Positions 1 through 7,575 of a DNA stretch of 64,000 bases are shown piece by piece (the first letter of the stretch is position 1; every line of letters begins with the position of its first letter). The translations under genes and the position numbers were made by a program. The notes below the pieces were generated by a model. It searched no databases. It saw only the letters and a list, made by a program, of their open reading frames with translations, and was not told where the DNA came from. Where the stretch lies: positions 62,001-126,000 of the forward strand of contig NZ_FOYF01000003.1 in NCBI RefSeq assembly GCF_900115925.1, in the 5' to 3' direction. The DNA is from Bacillus sp. cl95. Lineage in GTDB: Bacteria > Bacillota > Bacilli > Bacillales > Cytobacillaceae.

Positions 1-1080
1 AATGAGCTCACTTAACGAAGTAGAAAGGATTTTGATGTCGGTAATTCCTTCTTTTATGGGAACTTCGACTCTTTCACCGTTTCTTAATTTTTCAGCTGTT
101 AAAGCCAATTGCTTCAGTGGATTAGAAATCATTCTTGCTAAAAACCATCCTATTATAGCGAAAAGGAAGGCAAAGAGAAATCCGATTAAGATCACTTTGT
201 TTCTCAAATCTTTCACGCTCTTAAAGGCGATATCTTCAGGTTGTCTGATAAGGACAGACCATTCAAGACCGGGATAGTTTAAAAAACCGTCAGCCAAAGC
301 ATATCCGGTTAAATAATGCTTGCCGTCAGGCCATTTCTCTAACTTCCAGTGACTCTTTCCTTGTTGTGCTTTCATAACGGATTCCATGTGGAGCGGCTTT
401 CCAACCATGTCTTTTGGACCTAAAATCACCGTGTTATCTTTTTTGCTCACAATGAAAACATCGAGTTGTTCTTCTTTTTGTTGGATAGGTTTTATGATAG
501 ATTTCTTTACTTCGTTCGCCCATTCCCAGCTAAAGTGAGCGGCAAGTACACCCTGGAAATTGCCTTCTTCATTATAGATAGGGGAACTGATGTCAACGAA
601 TTGCAGCGGTTCACCACTTGGATTCGGCAACAACTTGGCCAACAAAACCGCATCATGCACATCGCCGATAAAAGTTTTGTCAGTAGCATTCTTAAAAACT
701 GGACGCTCTGATATATCTGCCCCCAAAAGGATGTTGTCGGTTGAGGCCCGGACCATTCCTCTTGTATCTGTATAGCCAAGCCATGAATAAGAAGGGATGT
801 TGGCTTTTAGTTCATTCACCAAGTCACTTACTTCTTCAATATCTTGAGGATTTTGTATCGTATCTAAATGACTTAAAACGGTGATTTCTCCATATCTTGA
901 CCACATAAAATAATCTAATTGATCGGCAAGCTGATTCGCTTTCTCGTTAAGTGAAGCGCTTATCTGCTCTTCTGAGTTTTGGCCGGATTCTTTACTAATG
1001 ACGATACTGATGACAGCCGTAAAAATAATGATAAAAGCTGAAAAAATGAATGCAAAATAGGAACGTAAACTAATAGTCAT
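1..1080 (-). CDS. dCache/HAMP membrane sensor, C-terminal part outside window
   Basis: The reading frame is open from an ATG at 1078-1080 to the left edge (360 residues), so the output domain is missing. A GGGAG ribosome site precedes the ATG. Residues about 9-29 form a first membrane segment. Residues about 35-285 are an extracytoplasmic sensor of dCache type: the run YSWLGYTDTRGMVRAST and the later GYALADGFLNYPGLEWSVL are typical of that fold. Residues about 296-316 are a second membrane segment, followed by a HAMP-like stretch (ISNPLKQLALTAEKLRNGE). Proteins of this layout are chemoreceptors, diguanylate cyclases or histidine kinases; which one cannot be told here. It stands alone and is read away from its right-hand neighbour. 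Confidence 0.85.
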   Translation of the reverse strand, partial: MTISLRSYFAFIFSAFIIIFTAVISIVISKESGQNSEEQISASLNEKANQLADQLDYFMWSRYGEITVLSHLDTIQNPQDIEEVSDLVNELKANIPSYSWLGYTDTRGMVRASTDNILLGADISERPVFKNATDKTFIGDVHDAVLLAKLLPNPSGEPLQFVDISSPIYNEEGNFQGVLAAHFSWEWANEVKKSIIKPIQQKEEQLDVFIVSKKDNTVILGPKDMVGKPLHMESVMKAQQGKSHWKLEKWPDGKHYLTGYALADGFLNYPGLEWSVLIRQPEDIAFKSVKDLRNKVILIGFLFAFLFAIIGWFLARMISNPLKQLALTAEKLRNGERVEVPIKEGITDIKILSTSLSELI

Positions 1081-1190
1081 AACTCTTTCTCCCTGATCGA
1101 CAATTTCTTTGTCTGTATTTGTCGAAATTTCTAAATCTATTATATAAGAGCAAGCAGGAAAGAAAAAGCACTTTTAATAATCATAGAAAA

Positions 1191-1220
1191 GGACAACTCT
1201 TCAAAATGAAGGAGTTGTCC
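1191..1220 (-). terminator. Rho-independent terminator
   Basis: GGACAACTC and GAGTTGTCC form a perfect 9-bp stem. On the minus strand it is followed by TTTTC. It lies 10 bp past the stop of the receiver-like gene and ends that transcript. Confidence 0.8.
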
Positions 1221-1229
1221 ATACATAAT

Positions 1230-1616
1230 TTATGATCTGGCTAGGATTTTTGTTTTGAGATAATGATCAATCATGGAAATGGGAATAGAATCAAGGGGCA
1301 GGGGCCTAAGGGATATAATGGTTGTTGAGGGAATAAGAGAGTCTTTTTGGGCTTGCAGCAAGGATTTATACATGGCTTTTCCACCTACTGCATTAGCAGA
1401 GTGAATGGTTATGCGGTCTGCGAATAATTTATCTCTGATCATCCTTTGTACCAGCATGAATCCGTTTCTATAACGATCTACCAAATCATGGTCTAAAGAA
1501 AGATGTTCAATTTCAAACTTATGCAATAGCTCCAAACACTCGTCAATCGTTTCTGCTAAAACGTATCCATCTGGAGCAATTCGATAGTCATCTAGGAAAA
1601 CAGATATTTTCTTCAT
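1230..1616 (-). CDS. Cyclic-phosphate processing receiver-like protein
   Basis: A 128-residue protein starting at an ATG. The N-terminal KKISVFLDDYRIAP, the central LSLDHDLVDRYRNG and the later ITIHSANAVGG match the receiver-like fold found in small 'cyclic-phosphate processing receiver' proteins, in which the LDHDL aspartates are conserved. These proteins are thought to act on, or bind, cyclic phosphate ends or nucleotides, and often occur in nucleic-acid conflict loci. The gene stands alone with its own terminator. The family call rests on motif memory; the substrate is unknown. Confidence 0.6.
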   Translation of the reverse strand: MKKISVFLDDYRIAPDGYVLAETIDECLELLHKFEIEHLSLDHDLVDRYRNGFMLVQRMIRDKLFADRITIHSANAVGGKAMYKSLLQAQKDSLIPSTTIISLRPLPLDSIPISMIDHYLKTKILARS

Positions 1617-1829
1617 TGTTTATCCTCCCACATCATTAGGGAGTGACTAAGAAAAGTCGAAATGCCCTTTATTTGTTACTCTAAAAGCTTAACACAATTT
1701 TGAGCGTCATAGTTTCAAATTCCAACAATGCTATTATTTCCCAACTTTTAAGCTGTCCATGGGTACTCTATAAAGAAGGAAAAAGAATCTGTTGATAATA
1801 TTTAACCTATAATGGAAGGAGATGAACGA

Positions 1830-1911
1830 ATGTCATACTGAATTTCCTTTGTTTCTAATCCTTTCTGGAACTTATGTTGCACTATTAAACAATGTATGTT
1901 ATTCTAAGTAA
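1830..1911 (+). pseudogene. Possible relic of an MFS transporter N-terminus
   Basis: A good ribosome site (GGAAGGAG) and an ATG at 1830 lead straight into a TGA after three codons. In another frame the following 70 bases read FPLFLILSGTYVALLNN, which resembles the first membrane segment of DHA2-type drug exporters. Nothing further is recognisable because the csp promoter begins inside the fragment. This is an inference from a very short match. Confidence 0.25.
1877..1905 (+). promoter_or_regulatory. Promoter of the first csp gene
   Basis: TTGCAC at 1877-1882 and TATTCT at 1900-1905 are 17 bp apart. The second csp gene has the same two hexamers with the same spacing (25716-25744). Transcription would start near 1912, giving a leader of about 114 nt. 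Confidence 0.65.
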
Positions 1912-2025
1912 GAATTATTTTTGTTTGTTCGTGAAGGATTGGTTAGTGATTCAACTTTCTGTCTTGAAGATTTGAGCAAGGATAGTAACACAATGTGTGC
2001 AAAAGCACACGAGGAGGAAACACAA
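1912..2025 (+). promoter_or_regulatory. Long csp 5' leader with hairpin at the ribosome site
   Basis: Cold-shock mRNAs usually carry long structured leaders. This one is clearly related to the leader of the second csp gene (25751-25861). Its most conserved element is a 6-bp hairpin, GTGTGC-AAAA-GCACAC (1995-2010), directly abutting the GAGGAGG ribosome site (2011-2017). The position suggests temperature-dependent control of ribosome access. Confidence 0.55.
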
Positions 2026-2226
2026 ATGGAACAAGGTAAAGTAAAATGGTTTAACGCAGAAAAAGGTTTTGGATTCATCGAACGTGAAGCAGGAGACGAC
2101 GTATTCGTTCACTTCTCAGCTATCCAAAGCGAAGGTTTCAAATCTTTAGACGAAGGTCAAGAAGTTACTTTTGAAGTAGAACAAGGTCAACGTGGACCAC
2201 AAGCTACTAACGTGCGTAAAGCTTAA
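2026..2226 (+). CDS. csp: CspA-family cold-shock protein (first copy)
   Basis: A 66-residue single cold-shock domain that binds RNA and single-stranded DNA. RNP1 (KGFGFIER) and RNP2 (DVFVHF) are intact. The ATG at 2026 follows GAGGAGG by 8 bp; the open frame extends further upstream, but only this start has a ribosome site and matches the family length. It differs from the second copy (25862-26062) at only a few residues (EAGDD versus [19 protein letters not shown] versus [14 protein letters not shown]). Confidence 0.97.
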   Translation: MEQGKVKWFNAEKGFGFIEREAGDDVFVHFSAIQSEGFKSLDEGQEVTFEVEQGQRGPQATNVRKA

Positions 2227-2245
2227 TTTTAGCCAACATATATAA

Positions 2246-2275
2246 AACAGACTCATTCGTGGGTCTGTTTTTTTG
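2246..2275 (+). terminator. Terminator of the first csp gene
   Basis: AACAGACTC and GGGTCTGTT form the stem around CATTCGT, followed by a run of T residues. It resembles the terminator of the second csp gene. Confidence 0.85.
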
Positions 2276-2288
2276 TCTGAAAGAGGCA

Positions 2289-2383
2289 TTCACAAAAGAA
2301 ACCTGGTTTTACACAAATAAAACGTTAAATTACACAAATAAAGTGTACAGTTACACAAATGAACCATACAGTTACACAAATAG
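2289..2383. repeat. Five-unit array with exact 21-bp period
   Basis: The word TTACACAAAT occurs at 2309, 2330, 2351 and 2372, each exactly 21 bp after the last. A degraded fifth copy keeps CACAAA in register at 2291. Every frame containing the repeats is interrupted by stops on at least one strand and no ribosome site precedes it, so it is not read as a gene. A second array with the same period but another core word lies at 56217-56311. Confidence 0.8.
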
Positions 2384-2627
2384 AAGTTCTCCGATAACCT
2401 CCATTCTTAATTAAAGGGTGAAAAAAGACATTACATATCACTTTTTATACTCCGCTCATCTTCGAAATTTGACTATTTTTCGTAATGTCTTAAATTTCAT
2501 ATGCCATCATAAGTCAAATAAGGTTAATTTCATCATAAACAGGGGCCAAAATGCTGAGATAGCGCTTACTTGTTTTATATATTGGTGAGACACTTTTACA
2601 AATAAAAGGAAAACTACTTACCTAAAA

Positions 2628-2669
2628 ATCCGAAAACAAAAAAACCCTGCTAGCGCGAACAAGCAGGGT
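2628..2669 (-). terminator. Minus-strand terminator
   Basis: ACCCTGCT and AGCAGGGT pair at 2644-2651 and 2662-2669. Read on the minus strand the hairpin is followed by TTTTTTTG. It implies a minus-strand transcript entering from the right, which fits the small gene at 2812-2958. Confidence 0.7.
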
Positions 2670-2811
2670 AATGGTACAAGTAAAGTTAATGGTAATTTTA
2701 GTATAGCACAGTATTAGAGCAATGGCTAATCTTTTTTAGTACCTTTGTAAAAAGGAGAGAATTCTTCTAAATTAGGGAAGGAATTTAACATGTCTCCAAA
2801 CAACCTTTCTT

Positions 2812-2958
2812 TTAATTTTCAGAGATCGTTCTACTAATAAGGTAAATATCGTCGATTATTAATCGTTTTATGCTGTTTTCCTTGCATGCAAGGTACTCAT
2901 TCATTAAATATTCTAACTGCCTGATAAAAATACGTAACTCCTCGACTTCTACCACCAA
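2812..2958 (-). CDS. Small unrecognised protein, 48 residues
   Basis: A TTG at 2956-2958 lies 7 bp after AAGGTG and opens 49 codons ending at TAA. The product is strongly helical and charged (VEVEELRIFIRQLEYLMN, then KENSIKRLIIDDIYLISR), unlike random intergenic sequence. A minus-strand terminator lies about 140 bp downstream. Size and helical pattern recall small sporulation phosphatases of the Spo0E type, but the SQxLDxLI signature of that family is absent, so no function is assigned. Confidence 0.5.
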   Translation of the reverse strand: MVVEVEELRIFIRQLEYLMNEYLACKENSIKRLIIDDIYLISRTISEN

Positions 2959-3128
2959 ATGGTTACACCTTATAGTTAGCGACAAAAATTAAATTCCTTC
3001 CCATCTATACTCTATGCTTGTTTAAGATAAAAAGCGAATTTGAATATGCAATGAGAACACCTTTGGGCCGAGAAATTTGATACATATCAAGAAGATAAAT
3101 ATTTTAAATAATCTAGCTGAAATGAATG

Positions 3129-3158
3129 ATAAACCTTCATCGAGAAGGTTTATTTTAT
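3129..3158 (+). terminator. Plus-strand terminator without an obvious gene
   Basis: ATAAACCTTC and GAAGGTTTAT pair around ATCGA, followed by a T-rich tract. No coding frame precedes it on this strand, so a short untranslated RNA from about 3000-3130 is possible. Confidence 0.5.
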
Positions 3159-3707
3159 TTTTACAGATCATACAGAGATGAAAATAAAATATTAGATGTA
3201 ACGAGTAATTGGGAAACTAATTGTTGCGAAAACGTGAAATTTTTATTTTTACAAAATGTTATGTGATTAAAATCGCTTTTTACAAAACTTTTTAAGAGAA
3301 AAAGGTGAAATGCTAGCTTTTAAGCTTACGAAAATGGTGAAAAATCGAGAAAAGCATCTATTATACGAAATTATTCAATCTTGTCAACGTAGTATAATAC
3401 CCAAAAAATCTCCTAATTTTCTGACTTAAAATTACTATATAAAAATAACTTTACTTCAATTACCATTATGTGACTATAATAATTCGTAGGAAAAAAGTCA
3501 CGTTTGAAAAGGAGGTAAAGAGATCCTACGCATATAACAAACTATGTAAATACCACAATGACAAACCACTAAAGATCTTCTAAAAGAAAAACATGTTAAG
3601 CAGCATGATTTCATCTTCGTGATTAGTGTCACTACTATTACGCCCACCACCAACGACTAACTGTCCTAGAGTTTGGCGTGCCAATCGATTAGGAGGACCA
3701 CCCACAC
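3159..3707. other. Intergenic, no gene seen
   Basis: A very AT-rich stretch of about 550 bp. Near 3508-3519 there is an excellent ribosome site (AAGGAGGTAAAG) with no start codon at a usable distance, perhaps a trace of a lost gene. The real ribosome site of the next gene is AGGAGGA at about 3690. Confidence 0.5.
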
Positions 3708-4691
3708 ATGGCCATACATCTTCAGCATCAAAAAAGAAAGACTTTATTTTGCGTAACCATACAGGAACTAACAGACTGTGTCAGAGAAGGACGGGTGATT
3801 ACCAAACAGGTCACACCCTCACGTGTCAAAGCAATTACACATTCCTTATTTATGAATGCGGAAAAACAGCAACTATTTTTTTCACCCATGGTTGCAAATT
3901 TGGAAAGTGGAAATTTAGAGCATTGGGTAGACGGGAAAATTTCCATCATCGATGGGTCTCATCGTCTCAAAGCGTTTCAGCATTTGGCTGAAATCATGGA
4001 AAAATCGATCCTTAGTGAAAGAAAAGGAAGAGCAAAAATTGGTTGGAATATTTATTATCTGATGCAAAATTGCAGAATTCCAATCCAGATCTACGAAGGC
4101 CTTTCAGAAAAAGAGCAATCTCAGCTTTACATTGACTTGCATAAAAAGAAAATGACAAGATCAAATAAAATTTTGCTAAGTAAGGATACCTACATCAATT
4201 GGATTTCTAACTACTTATTCAAGGTGGATGCAGAAGGAGGGAATGAAGGTACAAAGAAAGCGATGTCATTGTCGCAACTAAAAAAGATTGTGAACATATT
4301 CGTAACCGGAAAGCTTATTCAAGGTGATAAAAATGCCAGTTTTAAACCATGTCTCCGCCGTGAGGAATACGTCCAACTAATCCACTATTGGAAGAATACT
4401 CTAAATGAAATGTGTGCTAGGAATACTACATTAAGCAGTTTATGTGATCATTTCACGAATATAGTAGCTATAGCGCAATTTGTGAATCACAAGTATGAAA
4501 ACGCTTCCTGTGCAGAACGTGAACAAATCCTTCAGGAGAGAATGGGAGGTCTTGAAAAAATGGAGACAAGATTTCAGGTGTGGGAACTTTTTGAAGCAAT
4601 GGAAGCAGAAGTTAGTAGGATGGATAAACAACTAAATTTGCTTAATCTAATCGGATGCGATGATGAAAGGGGAAATAAAGAAAGCCTCTAG
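3708..4691 (+). CDS. DndB-like DGQHR-domain protein
   Basis: 327 residues with ATG after AGGAGGA. The central ISIIDGSHRLKAFQHL is the nucleic-acid-recognition motif of the DGQHR/DndB family, which shares a ParB-like fold. The flanking ITKQVTPSRVKAI and LSEKEQSQLYIDLH also follow the Bacillus DndB-like proteins as I remember them. DndB regulates DNA phosphorothioation genes, but no dndACDE genes lie nearby, so this is a solitary family member and its role is open. It is followed on the same strand, 112 bp later, by a ComK-like gene, with a palindrome in between. Confidence 0.65.
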   Translation: MAIHLQHQKRKTLFCVTIQELTDCVREGRVITKQVTPSRVKAITHSLFMNAEKQQLFFSPMVANLESGNLEHWVDGKISIIDGSHRLKAFQHLAEIMEKSILSERKGRAKIGWNIYYLMQNCRIPIQIYEGLSEKEQSQLYIDLHKKKMTRSNKILLSKDTYINWISNYLFKVDAEGGNEGTKKAMSLSQLKKIVNIFVTGKLIQGDKNASFKPCLRREEYVQLIHYWKNTLNEMCARNTTLSSLCDHFTNIVAIAQFVNHKYENASCAEREQILQERMGGLEKMETRFQVWELFEAMEAEVSRMDKQLNLLNLIGCDDERGNKESL

Positions 4692-4722
4692 AAGAAAGTC
4701 TTGGCCGACACAATCCAGAGGC
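4684..4722 (+). terminator. Hairpin overlapping the end of the DndB-like gene
   Basis: GCCTCT (4684-4689) pairs with AGAGGC (4717-4722). A second, mutually exclusive stem CCGAC/GTCGG overlaps it (4705-4733). There is no T-run, so it may be an attenuator or processing site rather than a simple terminator. Confidence 0.35.
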
Positions 4723-4732
4723 GCTTCGGTCG

Positions 4733-4761
4733 GAGTATACCAACCTATCATAAGTATACTC
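4733..4761. promoter_or_regulatory. Palindromic operator candidate before comK-like gene
   Basis: GAGTATAC and GTATACTC are perfect 8-bp arms separated by 13 bp, ending 42 bp before the ComK-like ATG. Arm spacing suits a dimeric regulator. Typical ComK boxes (AAAA-N5-TTTT) were not seen here. Confidence 0.45.
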
Positions 4762-4803
4762 TCTATTGGAACGAAATCATATAGATGACAAGGAGAGAAA
4801 AGC

Positions 4804-5370
4804 ATGGATTTATCAAAAAAATATCTAATTGATGAAATGACCGTTTTATTAGGAGGGGAATTAGACTACCATGGTAACCTTTGTTCCCGTGTCGTCGTTG
4901 GAAGCGAAAACTTTCTAATCCATAAATCGCCAATGAATATTATAAAAGAATCCATTATCTATTATGGATCCAATTTCCACGCGGCATCGAGTTTTTCTAA
5001 AGACATTCTATCACATTCATATAAATGTCCGATTATAGTTAGTCTTCAAAAAGGGCTATGCATGTTTACAGTGAAGTCCGGACGGGATAACCATGACGCT
5101 ATCTGGTTCATGTACAATCATATCGTCAAAGTCGAACCGTTCGGTAGAAAAACAAAAGTCTATTTCAACTTTGGACACTCCATGATTGTGGACTGTCGCT
5201 ATTCATCTTTTATCGCGAAAAAGAATCAAGCAGCTGATCTATGCAGAACGATATCAGAGAGAAGTGAGAATGGAATTACTTTTTATGTGGATCAGAAAAG
5301 TAATAAGAAGATTACGAAGAAAAAGGATGGGACCTACAAATTTGCTGGAATTGGGAAAAATGAAGAATAG
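4804..5370 (+). CDS. comK: ComK-family competence transcription factor
   Basis: 188 residues, close to the usual ComK length. The run ESIIYYGSNFHAASSF and the following KCPIIVSLQKGLCMF align with the FFGSSYAGRKAG and KPPIMVDPSNQIFLF blocks of B. subtilis ComK; IWFMYNHI matches its WISHVHV. ComK activates the DNA-uptake genes and binds AT boxes as a dimer of dimers. The C-terminal half is more divergent and lysine-rich. Many Bacillaceae carry two comK genes and this may be either. ATG follows AAGGAGAG. Confidence 0.85.
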   Translation: MDLSKKYLIDEMTVLLGGELDYHGNLCSRVVVGSENFLIHKSPMNIIKESIIYYGSNFHAASSFSKDILSHSYKCPIIVSLQKGLCMFTVKSGRDNHDAIWFMYNHIVKVEPFGRKTKVYFNFGHSMIVDCRYSSFIAKKNQAADLCRTISERSENGITFYVDQKSNKKITKKKDGTYKFAGIGKNEE

Positions 5371-5377
5371 GTTCAAG

Positions 5378-5406
5378 AGAGTGACTTTGGCGGTCACTCT
5401 TTTTTT
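5378..5406 (+). terminator. Terminator of comK-like gene
   Basis: AGAGTGAC and GTCACTCT form a perfect 8-bp stem around TTTGGCG, followed by six T residues, just after the stop codon. Confidence 0.9.
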
Positions 5407-5447
5407 GGGCAAAAAAGTAGACAATTGTTTTGCCCCACTATCTCATA

Positions 5448-5711
5448 TTAGTTTTTTGGATGTTTTACCCGATACATAATGGAGGCAAGAATATTGGTCA
5501 GCAGGAAAATGGGATTGCCCTGCGCATTTTCATGAAGCATCAATTCTCCGGCGTTCATGCGATCATACATTTCACCTTGTGTTTTTCCTTTTAACTTGTT
5601 TTTCGCTTCCATTTCTTTTAGTGCCACCAAATGACGGTAGGAGAAGGGTAACATGAAAAGAGAAAGCAGGACATAAAAGACGAAGATTCCTAGAAAAACA
5701 TAAGTTAACAT
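5448..5711 (-). CDS. Small membrane protein, DUF3949-like
   Basis: 87 residues. Residues about 3-24 form a single membrane segment. The soluble part contains GEMYDRMNAGELMLHENAQGN and ends FLLTNILASIMYRVKHPKN, a pattern I associate with the Bacillus DUF3949 family, whose function is unknown. It is convergent with the ComK-like gene. Confidence 0.55.
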   Translation of the reverse strand: MLTYVFLGIFVFYVLLSLFMLPFSYRHLVALKEMEAKNKLKGKTQGEMYDRMNAGELMLHENAQGNPIFLLTNILASIMYRVKHPKN

Positions 5712-6103
5712 GGTATATCCCCTTTGTTTATGAAGTGTTGATTAATCTCAATATACCAAATGTTATGTGATTTTACTATATTTGTTAATCTATGAGGCTT
5801 AGTGGCTTATCTTCTAGGAAAAAGCCTTTATCCAACAAATGAGAAGAAAATTGTCCATGCTTGAAAGACGTTTAATGAATCCAAGAGGTGAATGGAAAGT
5901 TATATTTACGCTAACTTTAATCCAAAGTTCGCTCGATATGTTTTGACTATCTGACGTACATATATTAATTTTTGCTCACCTTCTAATTAGGAGATGGAAG
6001 AAACGAACTCCTGCTCAGATGCCCGGTTTTTCCGAGATGGATTTTGATTTGTTTGATATAATTTAGGTAGTTTGCCTATTATTCTGTTTAGGGAGAGAAA
6101 TAT
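5712..6103. other. Intergenic, possible coding relic
   Basis: No intact gene. A short plus-strand frame around 5838-5950 reads MLERRLMNPRGEWKVIFTL after an internal ATG but has no ribosome site and ends quickly. AGGGAGAG at about 6090 serves the next gene. Confidence 0.35.
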
Positions 6104-6559
6104 ATGAATGAATCATCACAAATATATTGGGATGAATTTTGGAAGTCTCAAAGTCAAGAAAAACCAAAAACAGTAAGTGCGTGGCAATTCGGAGCTGATC
6201 CAGATCATTTGGCTCAATTAGTAATAGATGGTGTAAAATCAGCCACTTGTTCAGGACTAATTTTTTATGAAATCGAAAACGAGCCACTGCCCTCCGTTGA
6301 AGATTATAGCATTATCTTAAATAGTAAAAATGAACCTTTAGCGATTATTAAAACAGTGGATGTTAAAATAATGCCGATGAATGAGGTTCCAGAGGAATTC
6401 GCTATTGCAGAAGGTGAAGGAGATAGAACTTATCAATATTGGAAAGAAGCTCACGAAAAATTCTTTGCTAAAGGGTTAAGTAATTTGGGACTTAAATTCT
6501 CTGAAGATATGATGTTGGTTTGTGAGCGTTTCGAATTAGTAGATGTAAAAAACAAGTAA
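6104..6559 (+). CDS. ASCH-domain protein
   Basis: 151 residues, ATG after AGGGAGAG. AWQFGADPDHLAQLVIDGVKSATCS is the typical opening of an ASCH (PUA-like) domain, followed by EDYSIILNSKNEPLAIIKT and the conserved FAIAEGEGDRTYQYWKEAH. ASCH domains are RNA-binding and some cleave RNA or act as amidohydrolases on modified nucleosides. The exact role of this Bacillus type is not established. It stands alone. Confidence 0.85.
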   Translation: MNESSQIYWDEFWKSQSQEKPKTVSAWQFGADPDHLAQLVIDGVKSATCSGLIFYEIENEPLPSVEDYSIILNSKNEPLAIIKTVDVKIMPMNEVPEEFAIAEGEGDRTYQYWKEAHEKFFAKGLSNLGLKFSEDMMLVCERFELVDVKNK

Positions 6560-6575
6560 GAAAAGCTTGGGATCT

Positions 6576-6665
6576 ACTGATGAATCCGGTAAAATCTTAC
6601 CAGACCTACAAGATCCAAATGGCGCCAATGAGTTCTCTTTTGGAGTACAAAACCGAAAAAAGTAA
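6576..6665 (+). pseudogene. C-terminal relic of an SMP-30-like gene
   Basis: The frame reads TDESGKILPDLQDPNGAN and runs to a stop at 6663. It matches the DESGKILTDLQDSNG segment of the intact SMP-30-like gene near 13274-13321 at about four of five positions in DNA. No upstream remainder is visible because the ASCH gene directly precedes it. Confidence 0.6.
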
Positions 6666-6673
6666 TGCAAATT

Positions 6674-6711
6674 GCTAGCTAATTCGCATATGAATGAGCT
6701 AGCTTCTTTTT
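6674..6711 (+). terminator. Terminator after ASCH gene and relic
   Basis: GCTAGCT and AGCTAGC pair, with an inner ATTC/GAAT stem, followed by TTCTTTTT. Confidence 0.8.
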
Positions 6712-7077
6712 GTTGTTATATCAACGTTTATTGGGTTTTTATGTTGGAATTAGCACTCAATTGCATAGGTTTTAGATAGATGATAATAATTTCTGTCACA
6801 CTGTGTTTTTGTATGTTAATTCACTGGTTAAAAGACTTACCAATTTTGGCGAAAAGGGATTAGACGAAGGTTAAATCGAATATATATTAAGATAAAAAAT
6901 CTGCTGTCTTTATTCAAGAAACGGGCAGATTTATTAAAGAAGGAATACAGATGAAATTGGTAGAATAAGTAAATTGGATATAATTCTTAAGGTCTAAATA
7001 TCAATAAGAGGAGAATGTCTACGGGAACTAACGAAGTAAAAAGTTTAAACTAAAATAAGCGCGAGGGGTTTAAAAAT
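6712..7077. other. Intergenic with one hairpin
   Basis: No gene seen. AAATCTGC (6897-6904) and GCAGATTT (6925-6932) form a terminator-like hairpin. A ribosome site (GCGAGGGG) lies before the next start at 7078. Confidence 0.45.
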
Positions 7078-7575
7078 ATGAAACAATTGGGGACGCTATA
7101 CTTTTTGTGTGGAAAAATGGGAGCTGGAAAATCAACTAAATCAAAACAATTGGCGATAGATAAACATGCGGTACTGTTGTCTGAGGATGAATGGCTTTCA
7201 TCTCTTTATCCCAATCAGATTGCATCATTTGAGGACTATCTAAAATTCTCAGCGCAGCTCAAGCCGTTGGTGAAAAAGCATGTCCAGAACATATTAAGTG
7301 TCGGTACAGATGTAGTGATGGATTTTCCTGCTAACACTCAAAAACTGCGAAAGTGGTTTTTGGATATGGCGTCAGAGGTCAATGCTAGCCATTAACTAAT
7401 TTTCCTTAATTTAAATAACGAGCAATGCTTACGTCAAATTGCACAAAGGCGCAACGAACAACCCGAAAGAGCAGCTTTTGACACAGAAGCGGTGTTTATT
7501 CATGTTACTAAATTTTTTGAAGCACCAGAGGCATCCGAAGGTTTAGATATTTTAGAGTTTAGCGGAAAAGAATAA
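7078..7575 (+). pseudogene. AAA-family P-loop ATPase/kinase, interrupted by one stop codon
   Basis: The frame begins MKQLGTLYFLCGKMGAGKST, a Walker A motif of the small zeta-toxin/kinase-like P-loop family. A TAA at 7393-7395 falls in the middle. The same frame continues with LIFLNLNNEQCLRQIAQRR and PEASEGLDILEFSGKE to a natural stop at 7573, giving the full family length of 165 residues. One base change (CAA to TAA) would explain the interruption. The first 105 residues retain the Walker motif but lack the arginine-rich lid, so the product is probably inactive. Confidence 0.8.

Noticed and set aside
2289-2383. CRISPR array
   Set aside because: Repeats are only 10 bp with 11-bp spacers, no cas genes are present and the exact 21-bp step does not fit any CRISPR type.
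2452-2520. Possible dispersed repeat shared with 60421-60510
   Set aside because: Both contain CTATTTTTCG and TTTCATAT at similar spacing, but the match is too short and AT-rich to separate from chance.
3626-3991. Plus-strand coding frame of about 120 codons
   Set aside because: It overlaps the DndB-like gene in another frame, has no ribosome site and a composition typical of an out-of-frame shadow.
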